In this document: piece by piece, positions 7,523-17,315 of the stretch
Layout of the letters: each line of letters begins with the position of its first letter
How positions within the stretch are numbered: position 1 is the stretch's first letter
Origin: CAVUMR01 sp963742715
GTDB taxonomy: Bacteria > Actinomycetota > Actinomycetes > Mycobacteriales > Micromonosporaceae
Direction of reading: 5' to 3'
NCBI GenBank assembly: GCA_963742715.1
Contig: CAVUMR010000001.1
Span: 248,001-312,000, forward strand
Length of the DNA stretch: 64,000 nucleotides
Notes under the pieces: generated by a model
Told to the model about the DNA's origin: nothing
The model's input: only the letters and a program-made list of their open reading frames with translations
Databases searched by the model: none
Made by a program: the position numbers and the translations under genes

Positions 7523-8068
7523 GTGCGTCTTGTCCGCCTCCTGCCCGATCGCTGGCACAAGCTCGCCGGCGAGGTGGCGAAATTCGGCATCGTCGGCCTG
7601 GTGAACACCGCTGTCGACTTCGCGGTCTTCAACCTCTTCCTGCCGATCGGCCCGCTCAAGGCCAACGTCTTCTCGACGGTGGCCGCCACCACCACGTCGT
7701 ACGGGCTGAACCGGCACTGGACCTACAAGGACCGGGCCCGCGCCGGGGTACGCCGCGAGTACGTCCTGTTCTTCGTGTTCAACCTGATCGGCCTCGGTAT
7801 CCAGCTGGCCGTACTGGGCATCGCGAAGTACGGCATCGGCTTCACCGAGCAGGACGACCGGGCCGCGCTGAACGTGGCCAAGGCGGTCGGTATCGCGGTC
7901 GGTACGGTGTTCCGGTTCATCACGTACCGCACCTTCGTGTTCCGCTCGGAGCCGGAGCCGGCGGGAGTACCGGCGGCGGCCGGTGCCGCGGCCAGCCTCG
8001 GCGTCACCACGGTCACCGATCCCGCCTGGGACGCGGCACCGACCGAGGCCACGTCCAGTCGCGGCTGA
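7523..8068 (+). CDS. GtrA family membrane protein (second copy)
   Basis: 181 residues, four predicted membrane helices, paralogue of the protein encoded just upstream. It shows EVAKFGIVGLVNTAVDF near residue 16, TSYGLNRHWTYKDR near 55 and VGTVFRFITYRTFVFR near 130, ending in an Ala-rich cytoplasmic tail. The probable role is transfer of a polyprenyl-linked sugar across the membrane. The frame is open far upstream, but conservation begins at the GTG at 7523, which has a TATGGT box 6 nt before it. Two neighbouring GtrA genes may have different substrates or form a heteromer. Confidence 0.85.
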   Translation: MRLVRLLPDRWHKLAGEVAKFGIVGLVNTAVDFAVFNLFLPIGPLKANVFSTVAATTTSYGLNRHWTYKDRARAGVRREYVLFFVFNLIGLGIQLAVLGIAKYGIGFTEQDDRAALNVAKAVGIAVGTVFRFITYRTFVFRSEPEPAGVPAAAGAAASLGVTTVTDPAWDAAPTEATSSRG

Positions 8069-8116
8069 CCGGGAAACACGGATGCGTCGGCTGTTCCGTT
8101 CCGGCGCGGTACCGGC

Positions 8117-8626
8117 ATGACCGGCGACCGGGTGTCCGGCACGGGCGTACCGGCCGAGTGGTTCTACGAGGACCTCACCCCGGGCCGGGTGTTCGACCTG
8201 GGCGAGTCTGTGGTGGACCGGACCGAGATGGTGGCGTTCGCGCAGCGGTACGACCCGCAGTGGTACCACGTCGACCCGTCCCGGGCAGTGGCCAGCGACT
8301 ATGGCGAACTGATCGCCAGTGGCTGGTACACCACCGGGTTGTTCATGCGGGCCTATGTGGACCGGGTGCTGTCCCGGACCGCGGCGGCCGCCTCGCCGGG
8401 GATCGAGGAACTGCGCTGGACCGCGCCGGTGTACGCCGGGGACCGCCTCGCCGGCCGGCTCGAGGTGCTGGACCGGACGCTGTCCAAATCGCGGCCGGGG
8501 CTCGGGACGGTACACCTGACCGGAGCGCTGCACCGGGTCGGTGGCGAGCACGGCCAGCCGGACGTCGACGTGCTGCGGTTGACGTTCCGTGGCTGGTTCG
8601 AACTGCGGGACCGCCCGACCGGCTGA
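8117..8626 (+). CDS. MaoC family dehydratase
   Basis: 169 residues forming a single hot-dog fold. The segment WYHVDPSRAVASDYGELIAS (52-71) corresponds to the hydratase motif in which Asp and His activate water on an enoyl-CoA. The end of the protein carries the usual beta-sheet pattern. The likely substrate is an unsaturated acyl-CoA; the exact one is unknown. It follows the second GtrA gene by 48 nt on the same strand and converges with the PH-domain gene 10 nt downstream. Confidence 0.85.
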   Translation: MTGDRVSGTGVPAEWFYEDLTPGRVFDLGESVVDRTEMVAFAQRYDPQWYHVDPSRAVASDYGELIASGWYTTGLFMRAYVDRVLSRTAAAASPGIEELRWTAPVYAGDRLAGRLEVLDRTLSKSRPGLGTVHLTGALHRVGGEHGQPDVDVLRLTFRGWFELRDRPTG

Positions 8627-8636
8627 GCGCCCGTAC

Positions 8637-9146
8637 CTAGTGGTCCTCGATGCCGGTCGCGCCGCGGCGCTCCGCCTCATCGTCGACCAGCTGGTACAGC
8701 GTGCTCTGCACCTGCTCGACCCGCGGGATGTCGCGGAGCACGACCTGGCCCCGCTCGCCGGCGGACTCGACGGTCAGCGTGCCGAGGCCGAGCATCCGCT
8801 CGATCAGGTTGTGCTCGAACGACACGTCGTTGATCCGAGCCAGCGGGATGTCCCGGCCGGTGCGCGAGACCACCCCGGAGCGGAGCAGCACCCGGTGCGT
8901 GGTGAACACGTAGTGGGTGGTCACCCAGCGCAGGATCGGCCCGACCGTGAAGATCAGCAGTACCACGACGGCGAACGCGGCTATCCCGAGCTGGACCACC
9001 GGCCACGGCGAGACAGCGGCCAGGAACGAGCCGCCCGCCGCCACCACCAGCAGCACGAACACCGGCCAGATCAGCGCCTTCCAGTGCGGATGCAGGTGCA
9101 GCACGACCTCTTCGTCAGAGGCGAGCAGGTTGGTCGGGAAGCCCAC
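8637..9146 (-). CDS. Membrane PH-domain protein (bacterial PH2 type)
   Basis: 169 residues with two hydrophobic helices (about 28-48 and 52-74) followed by a bacterial PH domain. Typical marks are HYVFTTHRVLLRSGVVSR near 82, IPLARINDVSFEHNLIER near 103 and GTLTVESAG near 125. Proteins of this YdbT/YdbS-like group sit in the inner membrane, with no settled molecular role. The GTG at 9146 has AGGAGG upstream. Single gene, convergent with the MaoC gene and 158 nt downstream of birA. Confidence 0.85.
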   Translation of the reverse strand: MGFPTNLLASDEEVVLHLHPHWKALIWPVFVLLVVAAGGSFLAAVSPWPVVQLGIAAFAVVVLLIFTVGPILRWVTTHYVFTTHRVLLRSGVVSRTGRDIPLARINDVSFEHNLIERMLGLGTLTVESAGERGQVVLRDIPRVEQVQSTLYQLVDDEAERRGATGIEDH

Positions 9147-9304
9147 GGTTGACCTCCTGGCGCGGAATCACGGCCGGCCGCGATCCCGCCGCCAGCGGAC
9201 CAACGGTAGACGATCGGCCCCGGCGCCGGCGGGCAGCCACAACGCCGTCGCCGCCACCGGGGGCCTCGCCAACCCGGGTGCGCCGCCGGTTGCCTCGCGC
9301 GGGT

Positions 9305-10183
9305 TCAGCGCAGGTGCACGATGTCGCCGGCCGCGACCGTGGTGGGCCCGCCGCGCGCGTCGTCGACCACCAGCCGGCCGTCGCCGTCCACGTCCACCGC
9401 CGGCCCGGAAAGGTCCGTACCGTCCGGCAGCTGCACCCGTACCGTCCGGCCGACCGTGCCGGACCGGTCCAGGTACGCCGTGCGCAGCCCGCTGCGCTCC
9501 GCATCTCCCGCGGCCGCGACGAACCGGCCGTACCAGTCGGCCAGTCCGCGCAGCAGCGCCCGCAGCAGCGGGTCCCGGTCGGTACAGACCGAGCCGGCCA
9601 GCGCCAGCGAGGTGGTGTCCGGCCGGGGCAGCTCGTCCGGCCGCAGCGACACGTTGAGCCCGATGCCCAGCACGATCGCCGGCCCACCACCGCCGCCCTG
9701 GGTCGACCCGCCGGCCGCGCCACCGACACGCACCGGGCCAGGTACCGCCTCGGCCAGAATTCCGGCGCATTTGCGCAGGTCGGGCCCGATCAGAACGTCG
9801 TTCGGCCACTTCACCGCCGCGTCGATCTCGCCCAGTCCGCGTACCACGTCCACCAGCACCACGCCGGCGAGCAGCGGCAGCCATCCGTACCGGGCCGGGG
9901 ACAGGTCCGGCCGGAGCAGCACGCTGCAGGCGATCCCGGCCCGGGGCGGTGACGTCCAGGTGCGGCCGAGTCGACCGCGGCCGGCCTGTTGCTGCTCGGC
10001 CACCAGCACCTGGCCCTCGGGCGCACCGGCGCGGGCCGCGGCGGCCAGATCGGCGTTGGTGGAGCCGGTCGCGGGCACCACCCGTACCGACGTCCACATC
10101 GAGCCTGGGCGTACCAAGGCGCGGGCCAGCGCCGCCTGGTGCAGGGGTGGCCGGTCAAGGTCGGTGTACGGCGAGATGCCCAT
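9305..10183 (-). CDS. birA: Biotin--[acetyl-CoA-carboxylase] ligase (BirA)
   Basis: Attaches biotin to the Lys of BCCP domains using ATP. 292 residues, with catalytic domain from about 30: GSTNADLAAAARAGAPEG, the biotinyl-AMP loop QQAGRGRLGRTW near 80 (GRGRxG), VKWPNDVLIG near 130, and a C-terminal SH3-like domain. There is no N-terminal helix-turn-helix, so it is not a repressor of the E. coli type. ATG at 10183 lies 7 nt after TAGGCT, so the mRNA is probably leaderless. It faces away from pccB, and its likely protein target is the AccA subunit encoded at 17316. Confidence 0.93.
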   Translation of the reverse strand: MGISPYTDLDRPPLHQAALARALVRPGSMWTSVRVVPATGSTNADLAAAARAGAPEGQVLVAEQQQAGRGRLGRTWTSPPRAGIACSVLLRPDLSPARYGWLPLLAGVVLVDVVRGLGEIDAAVKWPNDVLIGPDLRKCAGILAEAVPGPVRVGGAAGGSTQGGGGGPAIVLGIGLNVSLRPDELPRPDTTSLALAGSVCTDRDPLLRALLRGLADWYGRFVAAAGDAERSGLRTAYLDRSGTVGRTVRVQLPDGTDLSGPAVDVDGDGRLVVDDARGGPTTVAAGDIVHLR

Positions 10184-10190
10184 CGCGGCC

Positions 10191-10196
10191 AGCCTA
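10191..10196 (-). promoter_or_regulatory. -10 box for leaderless birA
   Basis: TAGGCT on the minus strand, 7 nt before the birA ATG. Only 52 bp separate the birA and pccB start codons, so both promoters share the same DNA. Confidence 0.6.
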
Positions 10197-10222
10197 CGGT
10201 GCCGGCCGGACCTGTACGTCGA

Positions 10223-10228
10223 TACGAT
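10223..10228 (+). promoter_or_regulatory. -10 box for leaderless pccB
   Basis: TACGAT lies 7 nt before the GTG at 10236. The -35 position would fall on the birA promoter, so binding of RNA polymerase at the two promoters is likely to be mutually exclusive. Confidence 0.6.
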
Positions 10229-10235
10229 CCGGGGC

Positions 10236-11854
<1,619 letters not shown>

Positions 11855-11858
<4 letters not shown>

Positions 11859-12076
11859 CGGAGGACCAGCGTCCACTACTTCGGGTGGTACGCGGGGAGC
11901 CGACCGCGGCGGAGCTCGCCGCGCTGGTGACCGTACTGGCCGCGCGGGCGGCGGCCGCCGCCGCGGTGACCGCGCCGGAACCGCCACGATCGCTGTGGCG
12001 GGACCGGGCCACCCTGGTACACGCGCCGCTGTTGCCCGGTCGTGGTGCCTGGCGCGCGTCCGGATTGCCGCGCTGA
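11855..12076 (+). CDS. accE: Acyl-CoA carboxylase epsilon subunit
   Basis: 73 residues, overlapping the pccB stop by ATGA. The sequence starts with a beta hairpin, LLRVVRGEPTAAELAALVTV, and continues with an Ala-rich helix and a SLWRDRATLV-type tail, as in small epsilon subunits that stabilise actinobacterial acyl-CoA carboxylases. Position directly after the beta subunit is typical and is the main support, because these subunits diverge strongly. Translational coupling should keep it in step with PccB. Confidence 0.88.
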
Positions 12077-12089
12077 CCAGAATGGCGCC

Positions 12090-12728
12090 ATGACCGACTC
12101 GTCCCGACGTACCGAACCACGTGACCTGCGGCTGGTGCTCGCCTCGGCCAGCCCGGCCCGGCTGAAGACGCTCCGCGCCGCCGGCATCGAGCCGGAGGTA
12201 CACGTCAGCGGGGTGGACGAGTCGGCGGTGAGCGCGCCGGGGGCGGCCGCGCTCTGCCGCGAGCTGGCCCGACGCAAGGCGCACGCGGTCGCGGACCGGC
12301 TCGGCGACAGGCCGGACACGCTGATCCTCGGCTGCGACTCGGTGCTGGAGTTCGACGGCGAGGTGTTCGGCAAGCCGGCCGACGCCGAGGACGCGGTGGC
12401 CCGCTGGAAGCGGATGCGCGGCCGGTCCGGGGTGCTGCACACCGGGCACTGCCTGATGCTCGCGGACGCCACCGCCGACGCGGTCGCCGCGACCACCGTG
12501 CGGTTCGCCGACATCTCCGATGCCGAGATCGCCGCGTACGTGGCCACCGGCGAGCCGCTGCAGGTGGCGGGCGCGTTCACCATCGACGGGATGGGTGGCC
12601 CATTCGTCATGGGCGTCGAGGGTGATCCGGGTACCGTGATCGGGCTGTCCCTGCCGCTGCTGCGCGAGTTGCTGGCCCGGCTGGGCGTACCGATCACCGA
12701 CCTGTGGACGCGGAGGAGCAGCGGATGA
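12090..12728 (+). CDS. maf: Maf family nucleotide pyrophosphatase
   Basis: 212 residues. Hydrolyses non-canonical or certain NTPs to NMP, a housecleaning role also linked to septum control. Signatures are LASASPARLKTL near residue 13, LGCDSVLEFDGEVFGKP near 75 and the C-terminal MGGPFVMGVEGDPGTVIGL. The ATG at 12090 comes 13 nt after accE; no strong ribosome-binding site is visible. CAGAAT lies 6 nt before it, so an additional leaderless start is possible. It overlaps the next gene by 4 bp. Confidence 0.9.
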   Translation: MTDSSRRTEPRDLRLVLASASPARLKTLRAAGIEPEVHVSGVDESAVSAPGAAALCRELARRKAHAVADRLGDRPDTLILGCDSVLEFDGEVFGKPADAEDAVARWKRMRGRSGVLHTGHCLMLADATADAVAATTVRFADISDAEIAAYVATGEPLQVAGAFTIDGMGGPFVMGVEGDPGTVIGLSLPLLRELLARLGVPITDLWTRRSSG

Positions 12729-13384
12729 GTCGCCGGCCGGTACCTGTCTCAGACGAGCTGCACGACTACCTGATCGCGCACGGCACGCCGCCGGACGAGA
12801 TCGCCCAGGATCTCATGGACGAGACCGCCACGAAGCTGCCGGACGAGGCCGGTATGCAGGTCGCGCCGGACCAGGGCGCCTTCCTCACCATCCTGACCCG
12901 GCTGCTGAACGTGCGGCTGGCTGTCGAGATCGGTACGTTCACCGGCTACTCCGCCCTCTCGATCGCCCGCGGCATGTCCGACGGCGGGAAGCTGATCTGC
13001 TGCGACGTCAACGACGAGTGGACCTCGATCGGACGCCGGTACTGGGAACGGGCCGGCGTTGCCGACCGGATCGAGGTACGGCTCGGTGACGCCCGGGACA
13101 CCCTGCGGGCGATGCCCGAGGAAGCCACCATCGACCTGACCTTCATCGACGCCGACAAGGTCGGCTACCTGACGTACTGGGAGCTGCTGGTGCCGCGGAT
13201 GCGGCCCGGCGGGGTGTTGCTGGTGGACAACGTGTTCCAGCACGGCCAGGTGATCGAACCGGCCGTGATCAGCGCGAACGTGCGGGCGATCCGGGAGTTC
13301 AACGGCCGGGTGATCGCCGACGACCGGGTGGACGTGGTCATGCTGCCGATCGCCGACGGGCTGACGCTGGCCCGCCGCCGCTGA
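12725..13384 (+). CDS. O-methyltransferase (caffeoyl-CoA OMT family)
   Basis: 219 residues, SAM-dependent. Motif I is VEIGTFTGYSALSIARGM near residue 65; the acidic loop LICCDVNDEWTSIG follows, then TFIDADKVGYLTYWE near 140 and GGVLLVDNVFQHG near 165, which provide metal-binding Asp residues in this family. Substrates are usually catechols or other small hydroxylated compounds; the one here is unknown. ATG at 12725 has GGAGG at good spacing within the end of maf and overlaps the maf stop. Confidence 0.9.
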   Translation: MSRRPVPVSDELHDYLIAHGTPPDEIAQDLMDETATKLPDEAGMQVAPDQGAFLTILTRLLNVRLAVEIGTFTGYSALSIARGMSDGGKLICCDVNDEWTSIGRRYWERAGVADRIEVRLGDARDTLRAMPEEATIDLTFIDADKVGYLTYWELLVPRMRPGGVLLVDNVFQHGQVIEPAVISANVRAIREFNGRVIADDRVDVVMLPIADGLTLARRR

Positions 13385-13389
13385 GCTCC

Positions 13390-13411
13390 GGCGCCGGTGA
13401 AAGCCGGCGCC
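13390..13411 (+). terminator. Hairpin after the pccB-accE-maf-OMT operon
   Basis: GGCGCCGG and CCGGCGCC form an 8-bp stem with a 6-nt TGAAAG loop, starting 6 nt after the methyltransferase stop and followed by TTCT. It probably ends the operon begun at 10236. Confidence 0.7.
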
Positions 13412-13678
13412 TTCTGACGGCTCGACCACCCGCTCGGCCGGACGCCGCGCCGGCGGGTGTGCTACCGACCGGTCAAGAACCGGCCGCCACAATGCTGGCG
13501 TTAATCCCGGCAACGGTGCAAGGTACGTACGATCCTCGCCACCGGGGGCAGTACGGGTCATCGCGGACACGCGGGCTCACGCGCACCCGGCGGAGCGGAC
13601 CGCGATCGACCCGAGCATCCGCCGACCGTCCGCGGCGAGCACCACGCGGCCAGGCCGGTACAACCGGAACGGAGCACG

Positions 13679-14689
13679 ATGACCACGACCGATGCCCGGC
13701 CGCCCCGGCCCGGGCCGGACCCGGGGCCGGACGCCCTAGCGACCCCCACCGGGCCGGTGGACGGCACCGGGACCCGCGACTCAGGACAACCCAGCGCGCT
13801 GCGCCGTGCCGCCAGTGCCGGCGGACCACTCCAGGCGTGGCTCTTCCTCGCCCCCTCGGTGGTCGTGTTCGTGCTGTTCATCGGCTGGCCGCTGGGCCGG
13901 TCGATCTACCTCTCCACGCACGGAAACGACATCTTCGGCGGTGCCACCGCGTTCGTCGGGCTGGACAACTTCCGGGAGATGTTCTCCTCCGACGCGTTCG
14001 GCAAGGTACTGACCACCACCGCGCTGTTCACGCTGTTCACGGTGATCCCCGGCGTGCTCGGCGCACTGCTCGTGGTGCTCCTGCTGGAGGCGCACATCCG
14101 GGGCATCCGGCTGTTCCGTACCGCGTTCGCGCTGCCGTTCGCGTTCAGCGTGGCCACCGCCTCGGTGGTGTTCGCGGTCATCTACAACCCGGCCATCGGG
14201 GTGGCCAACGGCCTGCTCGGCCAGCTCGGCGTGGACCGGGTCAACTGGCTGACCGATCCGTCCAAGGCGCTGCCCGCGGTCGCGGTCATGACGGTCTGGA
14301 TGAACCTCGGGTACAACGTGCTGGTCCTGTCCGCCGGGGTCGGCGCGATCCCGCAGGAGATCGTCGAAGCGGCCCGGCTGGACGGGGCGACGGGGGTACG
14401 GCTGGCCCGCTCGATCACCATCCCGATGCTCTCGCCGCAGCTGTTCTTCCTGATCGTCGTCTCGACGATCCAGTCGCTGCAGAGCTTCGGACAGATCCAC
14501 ATCCTGACCAAGGGCGGTCCGGACGGCGCCACCACGACCCTCGTGTACTCGATCTACCTGAAGGCGTTCGCGTTCGGCTCCTCGGACTTCGGGGCCGCCA
14601 GCGCACAGGCGATCGTGCTGCTGCTGATCGTGCTCGCCTGTACCGCGGTCCAGTTCGGAGTCCTCGAGCGGAGGGTGCACTACCGGTGA
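13679..14689 (+). CDS. Sugar/glycerol-phosphate ABC transporter permease (UgpA-like)
   Basis: 336 residues. After a Pro-rich cytoplasmic tail of about 50 residues come six membrane helices and the EAA loop VEAARLDGATGVRLARSITI near 215. The C-terminal pattern around IHILTKGGPDGATTTLVYSI is typical of the MalF/UgpA class of CUT1 importers. With the next gene it forms the membrane channel. An ATG with GGAG upstream starts the operon; the 294-nt region before it contains a terminator and a possible TACGAT at 13528-13533. Substrate class is inferred from the operon's binding protein. Confidence 0.85.
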   Translation: MTTTDARPPRPGPDPGPDALATPTGPVDGTGTRDSGQPSALRRAASAGGPLQAWLFLAPSVVVFVLFIGWPLGRSIYLSTHGNDIFGGATAFVGLDNFREMFSSDAFGKVLTTTALFTLFTVIPGVLGALLVVLLLEAHIRGIRLFRTAFALPFAFSVATASVVFAVIYNPAIGVANGLLGQLGVDRVNWLTDPSKALPAVAVMTVWMNLGYNVLVLSAGVGAIPQEIVEAARLDGATGVRLARSITIPMLSPQLFFLIVVSTIQSLQSFGQIHILTKGGPDGATTTLVYSIYLKAFAFGSSDFGAASAQAIVLLLIVLACTAVQFGVLERRVHYR

Positions 14690-15606
14690 ACCAGCCAGTC
14701 GCCACAGCGCCGGCACCCGCCGGCCACCAGCCCTCCACCGGCCGCCCGCGGCCCACCCGCCGGTTGTCCCCCGGCCGGATCATCACGTACGCGGTGCTGA
14801 TTCTGGCCGCGATCCCGGTCATCTTCCCGCTGTACTACGCGTTCGTCGGCGCCGTGATGGGGCCGGGCGACCTCGCCTCGTACCCACCGGCGATCTGGCC
14901 GAGCTCGCTGAACCCGTTCGCGGACCGGCACTTCGCGCTGCACCCGCAGAACCTGGCCGGGGTGTTCGACTCGATCCCGCTGGGCCGGCAGTACCTCAAC
15001 TCGGCGATCCAGTCCGGCGTCATCACGATCTCCCAACTGGTGACCAGCGTGCTCGCCGCGTACGCCTTCGCGTTCCTGCGGATGTGGGCGCGGGCGTTCA
15101 CATTCGCGCTGTTCCTGGCCACGCTGATGGTGCCGTGGGAAGCGATCATCATCCCGAACTACCTGACCATCTCCGACTGGGGCCTGGCCAACACGTACGC
15201 CGGACTGGTTCTGCCGTTCCTCGCCAACGCGTTCGGCATCTTCCTGCTGCGCCAGTCGTTCCTGCAGTTCCCCACCGAACTGCGCGACGCCGCGGTGGTG
15301 GACGGCTGCGGTCACCTGCGGTTCCTGTGGCGGGTGCTGGTACCGCTGTCCCGGCCGTCGATCGCGGCGGTCGGCGTGTACGTGTTCCTGTCCGCCTGGA
15401 ACCAGTTCTTCTGGCCGCTGATCATCACGCGGGACGCGCAGATGCAGACCCTGCAGATCGGCATCACCCAGCTCCAGGACGCCGAGGCGGCCGATCCGGG
15501 ACTCATCCTCGCCGGCGTGGCACTGTCGCTGCTGCCGACGCTCGCGATCGTCATATTCGGGCAGCGCTACATCGTCCGCGGGCTGACCGCGGGCGCGCTG
15601 CGCTGA
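14686..15606 (+). CDS. Sugar/glycerol-phosphate ABC transporter permease (UgpE-like)
   Basis: 306 residues with six membrane helices and the EAA loop RDAAVVDGCGHLRFLWRVLV near 200. It ends with QRYIVRGLTAGALR, the usual tail of MalG/UgpE-type permeases. Translation starts at the GTG at 14686 inside the stop of the preceding permease (GTGA), indicating coupling and a 1:1 pair. No ATPase gene is in the operon; a shared MsiK/UgpC-type ATPase encoded elsewhere is expected, as in many actinomycete CUT1 systems. Confidence 0.87.
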   Translation: MNQPVATAPAPAGHQPSTGRPRPTRRLSPGRIITYAVLILAAIPVIFPLYYAFVGAVMGPGDLASYPPAIWPSSLNPFADRHFALHPQNLAGVFDSIPLGRQYLNSAIQSGVITISQLVTSVLAAYAFAFLRMWARAFTFALFLATLMVPWEAIIIPNYLTISDWGLANTYAGLVLPFLANAFGIFLLRQSFLQFPTELRDAAVVDGCGHLRFLWRVLVPLSRPSIAAVGVYVFLSAWNQFFWPLIITRDAQMQTLQIGITQLQDAEAADPGLILAGVALSLLPTLAIVIFGQRYIVRGLTAGALR

Positions 15607-15687
15607 CTGTACTTACGCGCACGGCTTGTCCGGTCGTGGTGCAAGCACCCCGACCGGACCGCCGTCATCGAAATGGGAGGAGCACGA

Positions 15688-17118
15688 ATGGCACAGCACC
15701 AAGCCGGGCCGCGGGCGGGACGGGGCCGTGGGCTACGCGCCCTCGCGGTCATCGCCGCACTGGCCACCGTCGGCGCGTTGGCGGCCTGTGGTGACGACAG
15801 CGGCAGCGGGTCGTCCGGTACCAACGACGCCCCCGGCAAGGACGCCTTGTCCAAGGCCAACGGCGTGGTGAACGTCGAGTTCTGGCATGGCATGAAGGGC
15901 GCCAACGGGGACGCGGTCAACGCGCTGGTGACGGCCTTCAACGACCAGCACAAGGGCAAGATCAAGGTCACCGCGAGCTACCAGGGCGACTACGACACCA
16001 CGATCGCCAAGTACAAGGCCGCGGTACAGCAGAAGCACACCCCCGAGCTGGTACAGATCTACGACATCGGCAGCCGCTTCATGATCGACTCGAAGCAGAC
16101 CGTACCGATGTACAAGTTCATCGACCGCGACAAGTGGGACGACAGCGTCATCGAGCCGAACATCGCGAACTACTACTCGATCGACGGCAACCTGCAGTCC
16201 ATGCCGTTCAACTCGTCGATGCCGCTGCTGTACATCAACAAGGAAGCGTTCGTCAAGGCTGGGCTGGACCCGACCAAGCCGCCCACCACGCTGGACGAGA
16301 TCGCGGCCGCGGCCAAGAGGCTGACCATCCGCGACTCCGGCGGCAAGGTGAAGCAGTACGGCTTCGGCGCGGCGATCTACGGCTGGTTCCTCGAGCAGAT
16401 GCTCGCGCAGGCCGGCCAGGAGTACTGCGACAAGGGCAACGGCCGCAAGGATCTGGCCAGCAAGGTGCAGTTCGACTCCGAGCAGGGCATCAAGATCGCG
16501 CAGTGGTGGACCGACCTGGTCAAGGCCGGGTACGCGGCGAACACCGGCCGTAAGACCGATGACGCCCAGGCGGCGTTCAAGAGCGGCACGATCGCCATGC
16601 ACCTGGAGTCGACCGGCTCGCTGCGCGGGTACACCGAGGCGGCCAAGGGCAAGTTCACCGTGATGACCGCGCCGTTCCCGAAGTTCGACAGCTCGTCCTC
16701 GGGTGGGCCGATCATCGGTGGCGCCAGCCTGTGGATCGACGCGGTCGGGCACACCGACGCGGAGAAGCGCGCCTCCTGGGAGTTCGCCAGCTTCGCCGCC
16801 TCGGCTGCGCAGCAGGCCGCCTGGCATGTCGGGACCGGTTACTTCCCGATCAACAAGAACGCGCTGGACGAGGACACCGACAAGAAGTGGGTAGCCGAGT
16901 TCCCGCAGTTCCAGACCGCGATCGACCAGTTGCATTCGACCAAGCCGTCCACCGCGTCGGCCGGCTGCATCCTCGGCGTCATGCCGCAGGCCCGGCAGGC
17001 CGCGGAGAACGGGCTGGAGAAGGCGATCACCGGTGGTGCCGCACCGGACGCGGCCATGAAGGAAGCCGCCAAGGCGATCCAGCCGCAGATCGACAACTAC
17101 AACAAGGCCGTCAAGTAG
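15688..17118 (+). CDS. ABC transporter substrate-binding lipoprotein (UgpB-like)
   Basis: 476 residues. A signal peptide ends in the lipobox LAAC, so the protein is anchored to the outer face of the membrane. The mature part starts with VNVEFWHGMKGANGDAVNAL and includes MPFNSSMPLLYINKEAF, both close to the glycerol-3-phosphate/glycerophosphodiester binder UgpB and relatives. It delivers ligand to the two permeases upstream. ATG at 15688 is chosen because GGGAGGAG precedes it; an ATG at 15673 is in frame but poorly placed. The 3' end is tandemly repeated after the stop codon. Confidence 0.87.
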   Translation: MAQHQAGPRAGRGRGLRALAVIAALATVGALAACGDDSGSGSSGTNDAPGKDALSKANGVVNVEFWHGMKGANGDAVNALVTAFNDQHKGKIKVTASYQGDYDTTIAKYKAAVQQKHTPELVQIYDIGSRFMIDSKQTVPMYKFIDRDKWDDSVIEPNIANYYSIDGNLQSMPFNSSMPLLYINKEAFVKAGLDPTKPPTTLDEIAAAAKRLTIRDSGGKVKQYGFGAAIYGWFLEQMLAQAGQEYCDKGNGRKDLASKVQFDSEQGIKIAQWWTDLVKAGYAANTGRKTDDAQAAFKSGTIAMHLESTGSLRGYTEAAKGKFTVMTAPFPKFDSSSSGGPIIGGASLWIDAVGHTDAEKRASWEFASFAASAAQQAAWHVGTGYFPINKNALDEDTDKKWVAEFPQFQTAIDQLHSTKPSTASAGCILGVMPQARQAAENGLEKAITGGAAPDAAMKEAAKAIQPQIDNYNKAVK

Positions 17119-17171
17119 CGGCCGTCAGGTCGAGGCCGTCAGGTAAGGCCATCAAGTAGCGGCCGTCAGGC
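17104..17171. repeat. Direct repeat spanning the ugpB-like stop codon
   Basis: The 27-nt unit at 17104-17130, which includes the TAG stop, recurs at 17145-17171 with two differences, and a partial copy (GGCCGTCAGGT) lies between them. The copy beyond the stop is non-coding. Confidence 0.85.
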
Positions 17172-17315
17172 AACCGACGGCTTGATCATCCGGCGGGTCG
17201 GGGCGGAGCGCCCCGGCCCGCCGAGTCGTCTGTACCGGCCCGGCCAGCCTGGGTACGGCCGGCCGCGCGGGCCGGGCCTAGACTCCACCCCGAACCGTCG
17301 GGAGGGAGCCGTACC

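Noticed and set aside
12042..12089. Upstream start for maf
   Set aside because: The extra 16 residues overlap accE out of frame and are not Maf-like; the family pattern starts just after the ATG at 12090.
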